A stretch of 39,334 nucleotides of DNA, taken from an uncultured candidate division WPS-2 bacterium. Lineage in GTDB: Bacteria > Vulcanimicrobiota > Vulcanimicrobiia > Vulcanimicrobiales > Vulcanimicrobiaceae. Shown piece after piece: positions 18,384 through 25,786 of the stretch (its first letter is position 1; every line of letters starts with the position of its first letter). The DNA lies in contig CALEYW010000068.1 in the NCBI GenBank assembly GCA_937927945.1, positions 1 through 39,334 on the forward strand. The letters are read 5' to 3'. Under the pieces are notes generated by a model. It saw only the letters and a list, made by a program, of their open reading frames with translations. It was not told where the DNA came from and ran no database searches. The position numbers were made by a program, and so were the translations under genes.

Positions 18384-20206
18384 GCGATCGCCGCCAAGAA
18401 ACGCGCTCCGAAATCGGCCAGCTTCTTCTCCCCGACGCCGCTGATCGCGCGGAACGCTTGCGGCGTCGCGGGCCGCTCGCGCGCCATCGCACGCAGCACC
18501 GCGTCGCTGAAGACCACATAGGGCGGGACGTCGCGCTCCGCCGCGATCTCGCGACGCAGCGCGCGCAGCCCCGCGAAGATGTCGCGGTCGTAGTCTTCAT
18601 CGGCCGGGACCGCCGCCGTGCGGCCGCGCTTGGCGGCCTTTCCGCCCGGCGGCAGCGCGATCGGCTCGCGCACGGCGATCGGGGTTCGCTCGACGAGCGC
18701 CTGGCGGCCCGCCGGGGTCAGCACGACGACGTTGTGGTTCGAGGCGTCCTGGAGAATGAGGCCCAACCGCACGAGCTCGTCGGCGAGGTGGCGCCACGTC
18801 CGCCGGTCGCGGTCCGCACCGATGCCGTACGTCGAGAGCCGGTCGTGAAACCAGCGCTCGATCTTCTCGGTCTTCGCGCCGACCAGCACGTCGACCACGT
18901 GCGCGATGCCGACGCCGTAGCCGTGCGATTCGCGGATGCGATACACGCACGAGAGCAGCTTCTGCGCGTCGACGGTCGCGTCGTACGACGCGCGCGGCGA
19001 AAGGCAGTTGTCGCAGGCCTCGCAACGCTCCAGAAGATACGCTTCGCCGAAATAGGCCAGCAGCTCGCGCCGCCGGCACGCGTTGGAATACGCATAGCGC
19101 ACGATGCGGTCGAGCTGCGCGCGCGCCGCGGTTCGTTCGGGCTCGGGCTTCTCTTCGACGAAGCGTTCCGTTCGCGCGACGTCGCCGTAGGCGAAGAACC
19201 ACGCGCACTCGGCGGGCAGCCCGTCGCGTCCGGCGCGCCCGGTCTCCTGGTAGTATCCCTCCAGGCTGCGCGGGACGTCGAAGTGCACGACGAAGCGGAC
19301 GTTCGACTTGTCGATCCCCATCCCGAACGCGATCGTCGCGCACATCACGCGCACGTCGTCGCGGATGAATGCTTCCTGCCGCTTGGCGCGCGTCCCCGAA
19401 TCGAGCCCCGCATGATAGGCGAGCGCGGGGATCCCCGCGGCCGTCAGCGCCTCGGCGACCTTCTCGGTGTTGGCGCGGCTGCCGGCATAGACGATTCCCG
19501 CCTCGTCGTCCGGTCGCGCGCGCAGCCAGCGCACCAGCGTCTCGACGCCGCGCGCGCCGTGCAGGATGCGATAGGTCAGGTTCGGCCGGTCGAACGATGC
19601 GACGTGAACCGCCGGGCGGTGCAAGCCGAGCTGCGCGACGACGTCGTCGCGAACGCGGGACGTCGCGGTCGCGGTGAACGCGCAGAACGGCACGTCGGGA
19701 AAGCGCGCGCGCAGCGGCGCGATGCGCCGGTACTCGGGCCGGAAGTCGTGGCCCCATTCGCTGATGCAGTGCGCTTCGTCGACGATGAAGCGCGCGACGT
19801 TCCAGCGCTCCAGGTCGTCGGTGAAGCCGGGCAGCGTGAGGCGTTCCGGCGCGACGTAGAGCAGCTTGTACGCTCCGCGCTCGAGCCCGTCGAGGCGCCG
19901 CCGCAGTTCGGGGTAAGCCAGCGAGGAGTTCAGTGCGGTCGCCGGGACGCCGGCCGTGTCCATCGCGTCGACCTGGTCTTTCATCAGCGCGATCAGCGGC
20001 GAGACGACGACGGTCAGCCCCTCGGTGAGCAGCGCCGGCAGCTGATAGCACAGCGACTTTCCGCCGCCGGTCGGCAAGAGGGCGAAGACGTCCCGGCCGG
20101 CCAGCACGTCGCGCACGATGGCCTCCTGCGACGGCCGAAACGAGGGGAATCCAAACCAGCGCTCGAGCGCCTCCCGCAGCTCTGCCGCCTCGACCATCAC
20201 CGCCAT
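18362..20206 (-). CDS. recQ: ATP-dependent DNA helicase RecQ
   Basis: RecQ is a 3'-to-5' DNA helicase acting in recombination and fork repair. Counting from ATG 20206 (614 residues), Walker A LLPTGGGKS ends at about 51 and DEAH lies at 143-146 in FIVDEAHCISEWGHDFRPEY. The aromatic-rich RecQ loop follows it, and motif VI is QETGRAGRDG. The zinc-binding cysteines appear in CRRRELLAYFGEAYLLERCEACDNC, followed by the winged-helix RQC domain and a C-terminal HRDC domain (about residues 525-605). The start is uncertain: an upstream start at 20296 would add a basic Pro-rich stretch not typical of RecQ, and no strong Shine-Dalgarno marks 20206 or 20197. Confidence 0.95.
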   Translation of the reverse strand: MAVMVEAAELREALERWFGFPSFRPSQEAIVRDVLAGRDVFALLPTGGGKSLCYQLPALLTEGLTVVVSPLIALMKDQVDAMDTAGVPATALNSSLAYPELRRRLDGLERGAYKLLYVAPERLTLPGFTDDLERWNVARFIVDEAHCISEWGHDFRPEYRRIAPLRARFPDVPFCAFTATATSRVRDDVVAQLGLHRPAVHVASFDRPNLTYRILHGARGVETLVRWLRARPDDEAGIVYAGSRANTEKVAEALTAAGIPALAYHAGLDSGTRAKRQEAFIRDDVRVMCATIAFGMGIDKSNVRFVVHFDVPRSLEGYYQETGRAGRDGLPAECAWFFAYGDVARTERFVEEKPEPERTAARAQLDRIVRYAYSNACRRRELLAYFGEAYLLERCEACDNCLSPRASYDATVDAQKLLSCVYRIRESHGYGVGIAHVVDVLVGAKTEKIERWFHDRLSTYGIGADRDRRTWRHLADELVRLGLILQDASNHNVVVLTPAGRQALVERTPIAVREPIALPPGGKAAKRGRTAAVPADEDYDRDIFAGLRALRREIAAERDVPPYVVFSDAVLRAMARERPATPQAFRAISGVGEKKLADFGARFLAAIAENALRG

Positions 20207-20333
20207 CTGTTCGCCATTCTGCGCCGGAGCGCCCGGGCGGCAAGGACGGCTCCCTGGAATAATGGGCAGAGGAAGCGGGCACCCGGCGGCGTACAACCCC
20301 CGACTTCGTCCCCCGTCGCATAGGAGGGTGTGC

Positions 20334-20741
20334 GTGCGACTCGGTGCGTTTCATCGTCAATTGATCGCCTGGTCGGAGCGGCCGTGCGTCCTCACGGTGT
20401 CGGTCGCGTCGATCGCGAGCACGCTGCGGCTGGCTGGGATTCTGCGACCCTACTACAGCCTGCACTCCATCCGCGGCTGGGCGCTCGTCCCGCCGCAGCA
20501 GCACGGCGGGTTCGAGGCGATGCGCCTGACCCAGTTGACGATCGACGAGGCGACGATCCGCGCGGTGCTCGACGACGGCTCCGGCCGCCGGCTGCGCTAT
20601 TCCGCCGGCGGCGAGACCGTGTTCACCCTCGAACGGGACGAAGCGATCCTGACCGCGCCGCCGCGCGCAACGGGCGACGGCCGCTACCTCTACGTCGGCG
20701 GCCGCCGCCGGCGCGCGCCGGAACCGTGGATGATGCAATGA
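20334..20741 (+). CDS. Small protein of unknown function
   Basis: I do not recognise this 135-residue protein. The GTG start at 20334 is supported by AGGAGG at 20322-20327, six bases upstream. The N-terminal half is hydrophobic in places (CVLTVSVASIASTLRLAGIL) and could include one membrane segment. The C-terminal half looks like short beta strands with repeated Gly-Gly turns. It lies between the divergent recQ gene and the carotenoid genes, and ends 64 bases before the glycosyltransferase, so it may share their transcript. A peptide reading MSAAPTGRSR overlaps its stop but is not credible as a gene. Confidence 0.6.
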   Translation: MRLGAFHRQLIAWSERPCVLTVSVASIASTLRLAGILRPYYSLHSIRGWALVPPQQHGGFEAMRLTQLTIDEATIRAVLDDGSGRRLRYSAGGETVFTLERDEAILTAPPRATGDGRYLYVGGRRRRAPEPWMMQ

Positions 20742-20805
20742 GCGCCGCGCCAACCGGCAGATCCCGGTAGGAGATCGCGGACCAGCGGCCTACCACCGTC
20801 GGGCG

Positions 20806-21942
20806 ATGCTGCTCGTCCTCATCACGATCCTCGAGGCGATCGCAGGGCTTCGTGCGATCCTGCGGATGCTCGCGACGGCCGGCGGCGCAGCGCTCGCGCC
20901 GGCTCCGCCGCTCGCGGCCGCGACGCTCGCCGCGATCGTCCCGGTGCTCGACGAAGAGCGGCGGCTCGGCGCGTCGCTCGCGGCGCTCGGACGGTGCGGG
21001 CCCGAACTCGGCGAGATCGTCGTCGTCGACGGCGGCTCGACCGACGGGACGCGCGCCGTCGCCCTCGCCGCCGCGGAACGCGACCCGCGCGTGCGCTTCA
21101 TCGACGCGGCGCCGACACCGCCCGGCTGGAACGGCAAAGCCTGGAATCTCGAAGCCGGCCTGCTCGCGACGAGCGCGCCGTGGGTTGCGACCGTCGATGC
21201 GGACGTGCGCGTCGCGGCGACCCTGCTCGGCGATGCCGTCGCGCGCGCTCGTGCCGACGATCTGGTCGCGCTCAGTATCGCGACGCGTCAGGAGCTCGCG
21301 GATCCCGGCGCGGCGCTGCTGCATCCGGCGTTCCTCACCACGCTCGTCTACCGCGCGGGGCTGCCCAACGTCGCGACCGGCGATCCGGGGCGCGTCCAGG
21401 CCAACGGGCAAGTCTTCGTCGCGCGCCGCGATGCGTTGACGAGCGCGGATGCGTTTCGCGCCGCGCGCGCATCGCGCTGCGAAGACGTCACGACGGCGCG
21501 CGTGCTCGCGGCGGCGGGCGGGCGCGTCGGCTTCTACGAAGGCGACGCGGTCGTGCGCATGCACGACTCGTGGCGGGACTGCGCGGCGAACTGGCCGCGC
21601 TCGCTGACGCTGCGCGACGGTTTCATCTCGCGGGCGCGGCTGACGCTGAGCCTGGCGGAAGTGCTGTTCGCGCAGGCGCTCCCGCTGCCGACGCTGATCG
21701 TGCTCCTGACGCTGGGTGACCGCGTGCCGTTTTCGCGCGTCGCGGCGGGGATCGCGTTCGCGCTGGTCGCGACCCGCGTGGGCGTGCTGCTCGGCACGCG
21801 CCGCGCCTACGTGAACCCGCCGCTCGCGTACTGGTTCTCACCGCTCGCCGACCTGCCGGCACTCGCGCTGCTCGTCCGCAGCGCGCTGCGCCGCAGACAC
21901 GTCTGGCGCGGCCGCACGCTCGTCACCGAAGGCGCCGCATGA
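20806..21942 (+). CDS. Family 2 glycosyltransferase, probably a carotenoid glycosyltransferase (CruG-like)
   Basis: This 378-residue GT2 protein has an N-terminal hydrophobic segment, the strand IVPVLDEERRL, the nucleotide-binding VVVDGGSTDGT, the DxD-like TVDADVRV, a catalytic SRCEDVTTAR, and hydrophobic helices after residue 280 that suggest an integral membrane enzyme. The next gene is CruF-like and overlaps it by an ATGA junction. In cyanobacteria CruF works with the glycosyltransferase CruG on carotenoids, so a carotenoid hydroxyl acceptor is likely. The sugar donor cannot be told from the sequence. The start at ATG 20806 has no strong Shine-Dalgarno. Confidence 0.82.
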   Translation: MLLVLITILEAIAGLRAILRMLATAGGAALAPAPPLAAATLAAIVPVLDEERRLGASLAALGRCGPELGEIVVVDGGSTDGTRAVALAAAERDPRVRFIDAAPTPPGWNGKAWNLEAGLLATSAPWVATVDADVRVAATLLGDAVARARADDLVALSIATRQELADPGAALLHPAFLTTLVYRAGLPNVATGDPGRVQANGQVFVARRDALTSADAFRAARASRCEDVTTARVLAAAGGRVGFYEGDAVVRMHDSWRDCAANWPRSLTLRDGFISRARLTLSLAEVLFAQALPLPTLIVLLTLGDRVPFSRVAAGIAFALVATRVGVLLGTRRAYVNPPLAYWFSPLADLPALALLVRSALRRRHVWRGRTLVTEGAA

Positions 21943-22784
21943 AGCGCGCCGCCTGGGCCTTCACCGCGCTGCACGCGTTCGCGCTGGCGGTCGGCTTGTT
22001 CGGCATCCTCATCGCGATCCCGCATCCCCAGCTATGGGCGAGCGATGTGAACGGCGCGGCGTTCTTCGCGTTCGCGATCGATCGGACGGGCGGCACGGCG
22101 ATGTTCCTGGGGGCGCTGGCGATGCTGGCGTACGGCTTTTTCGCGCTCGGAGCGCGCCGCACGCTGCTCTTCTTCTGCGCGGCGACCGTGCTCTCGGCCG
22201 CGGCCGAGTTGACCGGGACGAAGACCGGCTGGCCGTTCGGCGGCTACGAATACACCGATTTCCTCGGCCCGAAATTGCTCGGGCGGGTGCCGATCGCGGT
22301 GCCGCTCTCCTGGTTTTACATGGGGTTCGCGTCGTTCGTGTTGGCCGATACGATCGCCGCGCGGTGGAGCCGGCGGCACCGCACGCTGTGGTCGATCGTG
22401 CTCGGTGGGTGGCTGCTCACCGCATGGGATCTCGTCCTCGATCCGTCGATGGCGGCGCCGCAGATGCAGTACATCCACTTCTGGATCTGGCACGAAACGG
22501 GTCCGTACTTCGGCATGCCGTTGCGCAACCTCGCGGGCTGGTTCGCGACCGGACTCCTCTTCATCGCCGTCGGACGCTGGGCGTGGAACGAACGCACCGC
22601 TCCGCTCGCACCGGCCGCGCTCCCGTTCGTCGTCTACGCCGTCAACGTCGGGTGGTCGATGGTGTTGAGCACCGCCGCCGGGATGTGGCCCACCGCGCTC
22701 GCCGCGATCGTGCTCTCGCTGGCACCGGCGGCGCTGGCGCTCGTTCGTCGCAAGCGCGATCGGCCGGGACCCGCGTTCGCCTGA
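21939..22784 (+). CDS. CruF-like carotenoid biosynthesis protein (DUF422)
   Basis: This 281-residue integral membrane protein has about seven hydrophobic helices and the DUF422/CruF signature: TGTKTGWPFGGYEYTDFLGP, followed by VPLSWFYMGFASFVLAD, WDLVLDPSMA, then a WxWHETGPYFGMPLRNLAGWF segment. Characterised relatives hydrate the end of acyclic carotenoids (CruF 1'-hydroxylase in cyanobacteria; bisanhydrobacterioruberin hydratase in haloarchaea), making the tertiary hydroxyl typical of glycosylated carotenoids. The start overlaps the glycosyltransferase stop (ATGA). No phytoene synthase or desaturase gene is in the window, so the precursor is made elsewhere. Confidence 0.88.
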   Translation: MKRAAWAFTALHAFALAVGLFGILIAIPHPQLWASDVNGAAFFAFAIDRTGGTAMFLGALAMLAYGFFALGARRTLLFFCAATVLSAAAELTGTKTGWPFGGYEYTDFLGPKLLGRVPIAVPLSWFYMGFASFVLADTIAARWSRRHRTLWSIVLGGWLLTAWDLVLDPSMAAPQMQYIHFWIWHETGPYFGMPLRNLAGWFATGLLFIAVGRWAWNERTAPLAPAALPFVVYAVNVGWSMVLSTAAGMWPTALAAIVLSLAPAALALVRRKRDRPGPAFA

Positions 22785-22822
22785 ACGCCGCGCGCCGGAC
22801 CGGTTCGTATCCGCCGCCGGGG

Positions 22823-23491
22823 ATGATCGGCCCGCGGCTGATCGCCGCGTGGGCGCTGCGCACGCAAACGGGAACGGTGCGGGTCGAGGGCATCGAGCAC
22901 GTGCCGCGGGACGGCCCGGTGCTGCTCGTCGCGCGCCACTACCACCATCTGCTCGACGGGGCGGTCGTCATCGCGCACGTGCGGCGCCCCGTGCACATCG
23001 TCGTCGGACTGGACTGGACTGCCGGGACGCGCCAGCGGCGCTGGATGGAGCGCGCGTGCCGCTGGGCGCGGTATCCCGTGATCCTGCGGCCGGCGACGAC
23101 CGGCACGCGTGCCGGTTACGCCGCGCACGAGGTGTTGCGCTATGTGCGCAGCGGCCTGAGCGACGCCGCGAACCTGCTGCGCGACGGCCGCCTCGTGCTG
23201 GTGTTCCCGGAGGGCTATCCCGTGATCGATCCGACGGCGCCGCAGGCCGCGCCGCGCCATCCGGACGGCGACGGAATGCTGCCGTTCGCGGCAGGGTTTC
23301 GCACGATCCTCACGGCGGCACAACGGCGCGGGGCGCGCGACGTCGCCGTCGTGCCGCTCGGCTTCCGGTACGAACGCAACGGCGCACGCTGGAACGTCAC
23401 GGCTCGCTTCGGCGCGCCGCTCGCGGCGCCGGCGGACGTCACCCAAGCGGAGCGCGCGGTGCGAGAGCTCTCAGAGCCCTCGAGGGGCTGA
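22823..23491 (+). CDS. Lysophospholipid/glycerolipid-type acyltransferase (PlsC-like)
   Basis: This 222-residue protein shows the PlsC acyltransferase pattern: block I HYHHLLDG, the block III motif FPEGYPVID, and a C-terminal PLGFRYE strand. The usual HX4D motif is shifted: the first His and the Asp are five residues apart (HYHHLLD), so the catalytic pair may differ or the second or third His may take part. Members of this family acylate lipids, and in carotenoid clusters they can acylate the glycoside sugar. ATG 22823 follows a GGGG run; the gap to the CruF-like stop is 38 bases. Its role in making an acylated carotenoid glycoside is inferred from its neighbours. Confidence 0.75.
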   Translation: MIGPRLIAAWALRTQTGTVRVEGIEHVPRDGPVLLVARHYHHLLDGAVVIAHVRRPVHIVVGLDWTAGTRQRRWMERACRWARYPVILRPATTGTRAGYAAHEVLRYVRSGLSDAANLLRDGRLVLVFPEGYPVIDPTAPQAAPRHPDGDGMLPFAAGFRTILTAAQRRGARDVAVVPLGFRYERNGARWNVTARFGAPLAAPADVTQAERAVRELSEPSRG

Positions 23492-23499
23492 CGCGATCG

Positions 23500-24165
23500 T
23501 CAGGCGAGGCCCGTCTTGAGTGCGTGCACCGCGGCTTGCGTGCGAGCGTTGATGTTCAGCTTGGCGAAGATGCGGCTGATGTGGTTCTTCACCGTCTTCT
23601 CCGAGAGGCGAAGTTCGGCGCTGATCTCTTTGTTCGACATCCCGCGCGCGATCAAGCGGATGACTTCGGTTTCGCGAACGGAGAGCGCATTCTGGCCGCT
23701 GCGCTCGAAGCCGGACGAAGTGCGCTTCAGCACGCCGCCCGCGACACGCGGGTCGACATACGGTTGACCGGACGCGACGCTCTTCACCGCCCGGATCAGC
23801 TCGGCCGGAAGAATGTCCTTCACGATGTAGCCTTCGGCTCCGGCGCTCAGAGCGCGCTGCATGACTTCGGGCTGCACCTGCGTGGAGAGGATGCACACCT
23901 TCGCCTGCGGTGCGAATTCGCGGCACTCTCGAAGCGCTTCGGATATCTCGCCGTGATTGCCGTCGAGATCGAGCAGGATCAGATCCGGGCGCAGACCGCG
24001 TAGCGGCGCGTTCGCGACGCGGTCCGCGTCGCCGACCACGTCGATCTCCGAGTCGCTCGCCAGCACCTGACAGAGCGCCTTCCCGAAGAGCGCCTGTCCT
24101 TCGATCACGAGCACGCGGATGGCTTTCGTCGTCATCGTCGTGTTGGTGGGGTTCAAGCGATCCAT
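23500..24165 (-). CDS. NarL/FixJ-type response regulator with a degenerate acidic pocket
   Basis: This protein of about 221 residues has a receiver domain and a LuxR-type HTH domain (LSVRETEVIRLIARGMSNKEISAELRLSEKTVKNHISRIFAKL). The phosphoacceptor D66 (LILLDLDG) and K116 are present. The two acidic residues that bind Mg2+ at the top of the receiver are Glu22-Gly23 (VLVIEGQALF), where NarL-type regulators usually have Asp-Asp. Phosphorylation may be weak or replaced by another signal. ATG 24165 or 24135 are both possible starts. It is divergent from the LuxR-type gene on the other strand. Confidence 0.88.
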   Translation of the reverse strand: MDRLNPTNTTMTTKAIRVLVIEGQALFGKALCQVLASDSEIDVVGDADRVANAPLRGLRPDLILLDLDGNHGEISEALRECREFAPQAKVCILSTQVQPEVMQRALSAGAEGYIVKDILPAELIRAVKSVASGQPYVDPRVAGGVLKRTSSGFERSGQNALSVRETEVIRLIARGMSNKEISAELRLSEKTVKNHISRIFAKLNINARTQAAVHALKTGLA

Positions 24166-24198
24166 CCTTGGGGGGCGTCGTGGTGGGCACTCCGGCTA

Positions 24199-24212
24199 TC
24201 ACCCTATGGTGA
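24199..24212. promoter_or_regulatory. Palindromic operator candidate between divergent regulators
   Basis: TCACC (24199-24203) and GGTGA (24208-24212) form an inverted repeat around CTAT, in the short gap between two divergent LuxR-type regulator genes. The G-rich word GTTGGTGGGG occurs at 24142-24151 and again at 24216-24225. Such a palindrome is a plausible site for either HTH protein; binding is not shown by the sequence. Confidence 0.35.
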
Positions 24213-24216
24213 CCCG

Positions 24217-25287
24217 TTGGTGGGGCTTTCTTACGCCCCCGAATTGGGGTGCTTCGGCTTGGGACTCCGTGAAAGAACCCACCGTCCCGGGCAAACTACG
24301 CACATCTTGCGCTCACATCGATCCGCCGCCGCAGCGGCCCTGACCGCCGTACCCGAAGCCGACCGCACGCGCGCGTTCGTCGGTGAACTTCGCATGCTCG
24401 TGAAAGCGAGCTACGTCGTCCTCGCGCGCTACGATCAAAGCGGCTTGCAGAGCGAGATGGTCCTGGCCGAAGAGAACGGCAACCCGTCGCGACAGAGCGA
24501 ATGGCTCCAAGCCGAGCGCTTGCTCCAATCGCGCGGTGATGCGTCGCTGCCGCGCGTAACCGACGCACTGATCGCGCTGGACGGGCTGCGCGGCCTCGTC
24601 GCAGTGTACGGTGTCGATCACGCGATCTTCGGAATAGCGATCGTGGCGCGTCCGCGTGCGTTCACCCCCGAGGAGCGCGCTGCGCTCGAAGGAACGCTGC
24701 GGTCGGGCTCGGAGCTGATGCGCCGCCTCTCCACTTTCGAGGGCGAGGAAAGCGCGAAGGAACGGACCGCCGAGCGCGCGTCACCGGCGCAATTCGTGCT
24801 CGACCGCGACTACCGCATCGAAGCGCGCTGGATCCCCGGTGGCGACGAGAACGACGTCTTGCAGAACATTCTCGAGCTGTGCGAGAACGGGTTGCCGCCG
24901 GTCATCGAGCAGACGGTGCGCGGCCTGACCCAGACGTGGACCGACGACCCCGCGTCGTGGGAGCCGGGTCTCGCGATTCCGCTTCCGTTCATGGTCGTGC
25001 GCACCGCTCCGCTGACCGGGGCCGGCGGTGTGAAGATCGGGCTGTTGATCGAACGCTATCGCTCGCGCAACCCGCTGCGCTTGGCGGCGGAGAAGTTCGG
25101 CATGAGCTCGCGCGAGCTGGAAGTGCTCGCGCTCGTCCTCAAGGGCTTCGGCACGCCGCAGGTCGCGACGGCGCTGGACATCGCCGAATCGACCGCTCAC
25201 GACCACGTCAAGCGCATGATGCTCAAGACGCGGGCGCGCAACCGGGTGGAACTCGCCGCCAAGACCCTCGGCTGGCGCGGCGCGTAG
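24217..25287 (+). CDS. LuxR-type transcriptional regulator with a GAF/PAS-like N-terminal region
   Basis: The C-terminal 65 residues form a LuxR-type HTH (FGMSSRELEVLALVLKGFGTPQVATALDIAESTAHDHVKRMMLKT). The preceding ~270 residues look like a compact sensory domain, probably GAF-like, and have no receiver signature. No membrane helices are seen. The start is not certain: in-frame TTG at 24217, GTG at 24220, or TTG at 24307 are possible and none has a good Shine-Dalgarno. It is divergent from the NarL-type regulator and is followed 52 bases later by the VanZ-like gene. Confidence 0.78.
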   Translation: MVGLSYAPELGCFGLGLRERTHRPGQTTHILRSHRSAAAAALTAVPEADRTRAFVGELRMLVKASYVVLARYDQSGLQSEMVLAEENGNPSRQSEWLQAERLLQSRGDASLPRVTDALIALDGLRGLVAVYGVDHAIFGIAIVARPRAFTPEERAALEGTLRSGSELMRRLSTFEGEESAKERTAERASPAQFVLDRDYRIEARWIPGGDENDVLQNILELCENGLPPVIEQTVRGLTQTWTDDPASWEPGLAIPLPFMVVRTAPLTGAGGVKIGLLIERYRSRNPLRLAAEKFGMSSRELEVLALVLKGFGTPQVATALDIAESTAHDHVKRMMLKTRARNRVELAAKTLGWRGA

Positions 25288-25339
25288 CGCTGGGCGAGAG
25301 GAACGCTGCCGCCGCGGCGACGACACTACGCGTCGACGA

Positions 25340-25747
25340 ATGCAAACGAACGACCGTACGGAATCACCGGCCTGGAGGAGAGGGTGGATCGCGGCTGCGA
25401 CGATCATCGCCGCGGCGCTGTTCTGGCTCGCCACGAGCGAAACGGTCTACGAGGTCACGTCGCCGCCGGAATGGTCGTGGCACGTGCTGTTCCGCAAAGC
25501 GTACAGCATCGCCGCCTTCGCGCTCCTCGGGTTCACCGCCGATAGGGCGCTCGGTCCGAGCGCGCGTCCGACGCTGCGCGCCGCGCTGCTGGTCGCGGCG
25601 TATTCCGGCGCGATCGAGGTCGCCCAGGCGTGGCGCGGTTCGCACGAGGGCTTCCGCTGGAACGCGTTCGACGTTCTCTGCGGCGCGGCCGGCGGCTGGC
25701 TGGGCGTCGCCGTCGAGCGCATGAGGCGCTCGCGTCGCCGGGTGTGA
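25340..25747 (+). CDS. VanZ-like membrane protein
   Basis: This 135-residue protein has four hydrophobic segments and the VanZ-like pattern: an early FxxxxxKAYSIAAFALLGF helix, then AAYSGAIEVAQAWRG followed by WNAFDVLCGAAGGWLG, which matches the SxxIExxQ...DxxxNxxGxxLG motif of the family. VanZ is linked to low-level teicoplanin resistance in enterococci, but most homologues have no known role. No Shine-Dalgarno is evident before ATG 25340; co-transcription with the LuxR-type gene is possible. Confidence 0.8.
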   Translation: MQTNDRTESPAWRRGWIAAATIIAAALFWLATSETVYEVTSPPEWSWHVLFRKAYSIAAFALLGFTADRALGPSARPTLRAALLVAAYSGAIEVAQAWRGSHEGFRWNAFDVLCGAAGGWLGVAVERMRRSRRRV

Positions 25748-25756
25748 GGCGGCAGC

Positions 25757-25786
25757 GCTCCGGACGATTATTTCCGTCCGGCGAGC
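25757..25786. terminator. Hairpin between convergent genes
   Basis: GCTCCGGAC (25757-25765) pairs with GTCCG (25776-25780) and GAGC (25783-25786), with two unpaired bases GC. It overlaps the end of the minus-strand gene stopping at 25768 and follows the VanZ-like gene. Shape and position fit a shared terminator; there is no long T-run. Confidence 0.45.

Noticed and set aside
20742..20771. Ten-codon peptide overlapping the stop of the small gene (ATGA)
   Set aside because: It is too short and shows no sign of conservation or domain.
20766..20794. GGTAGG/CCTACC inverted repeat before the glycosyltransferase
   Set aside because: It is only six bases long with a 17-base loop, which is likely by chance at this base composition.
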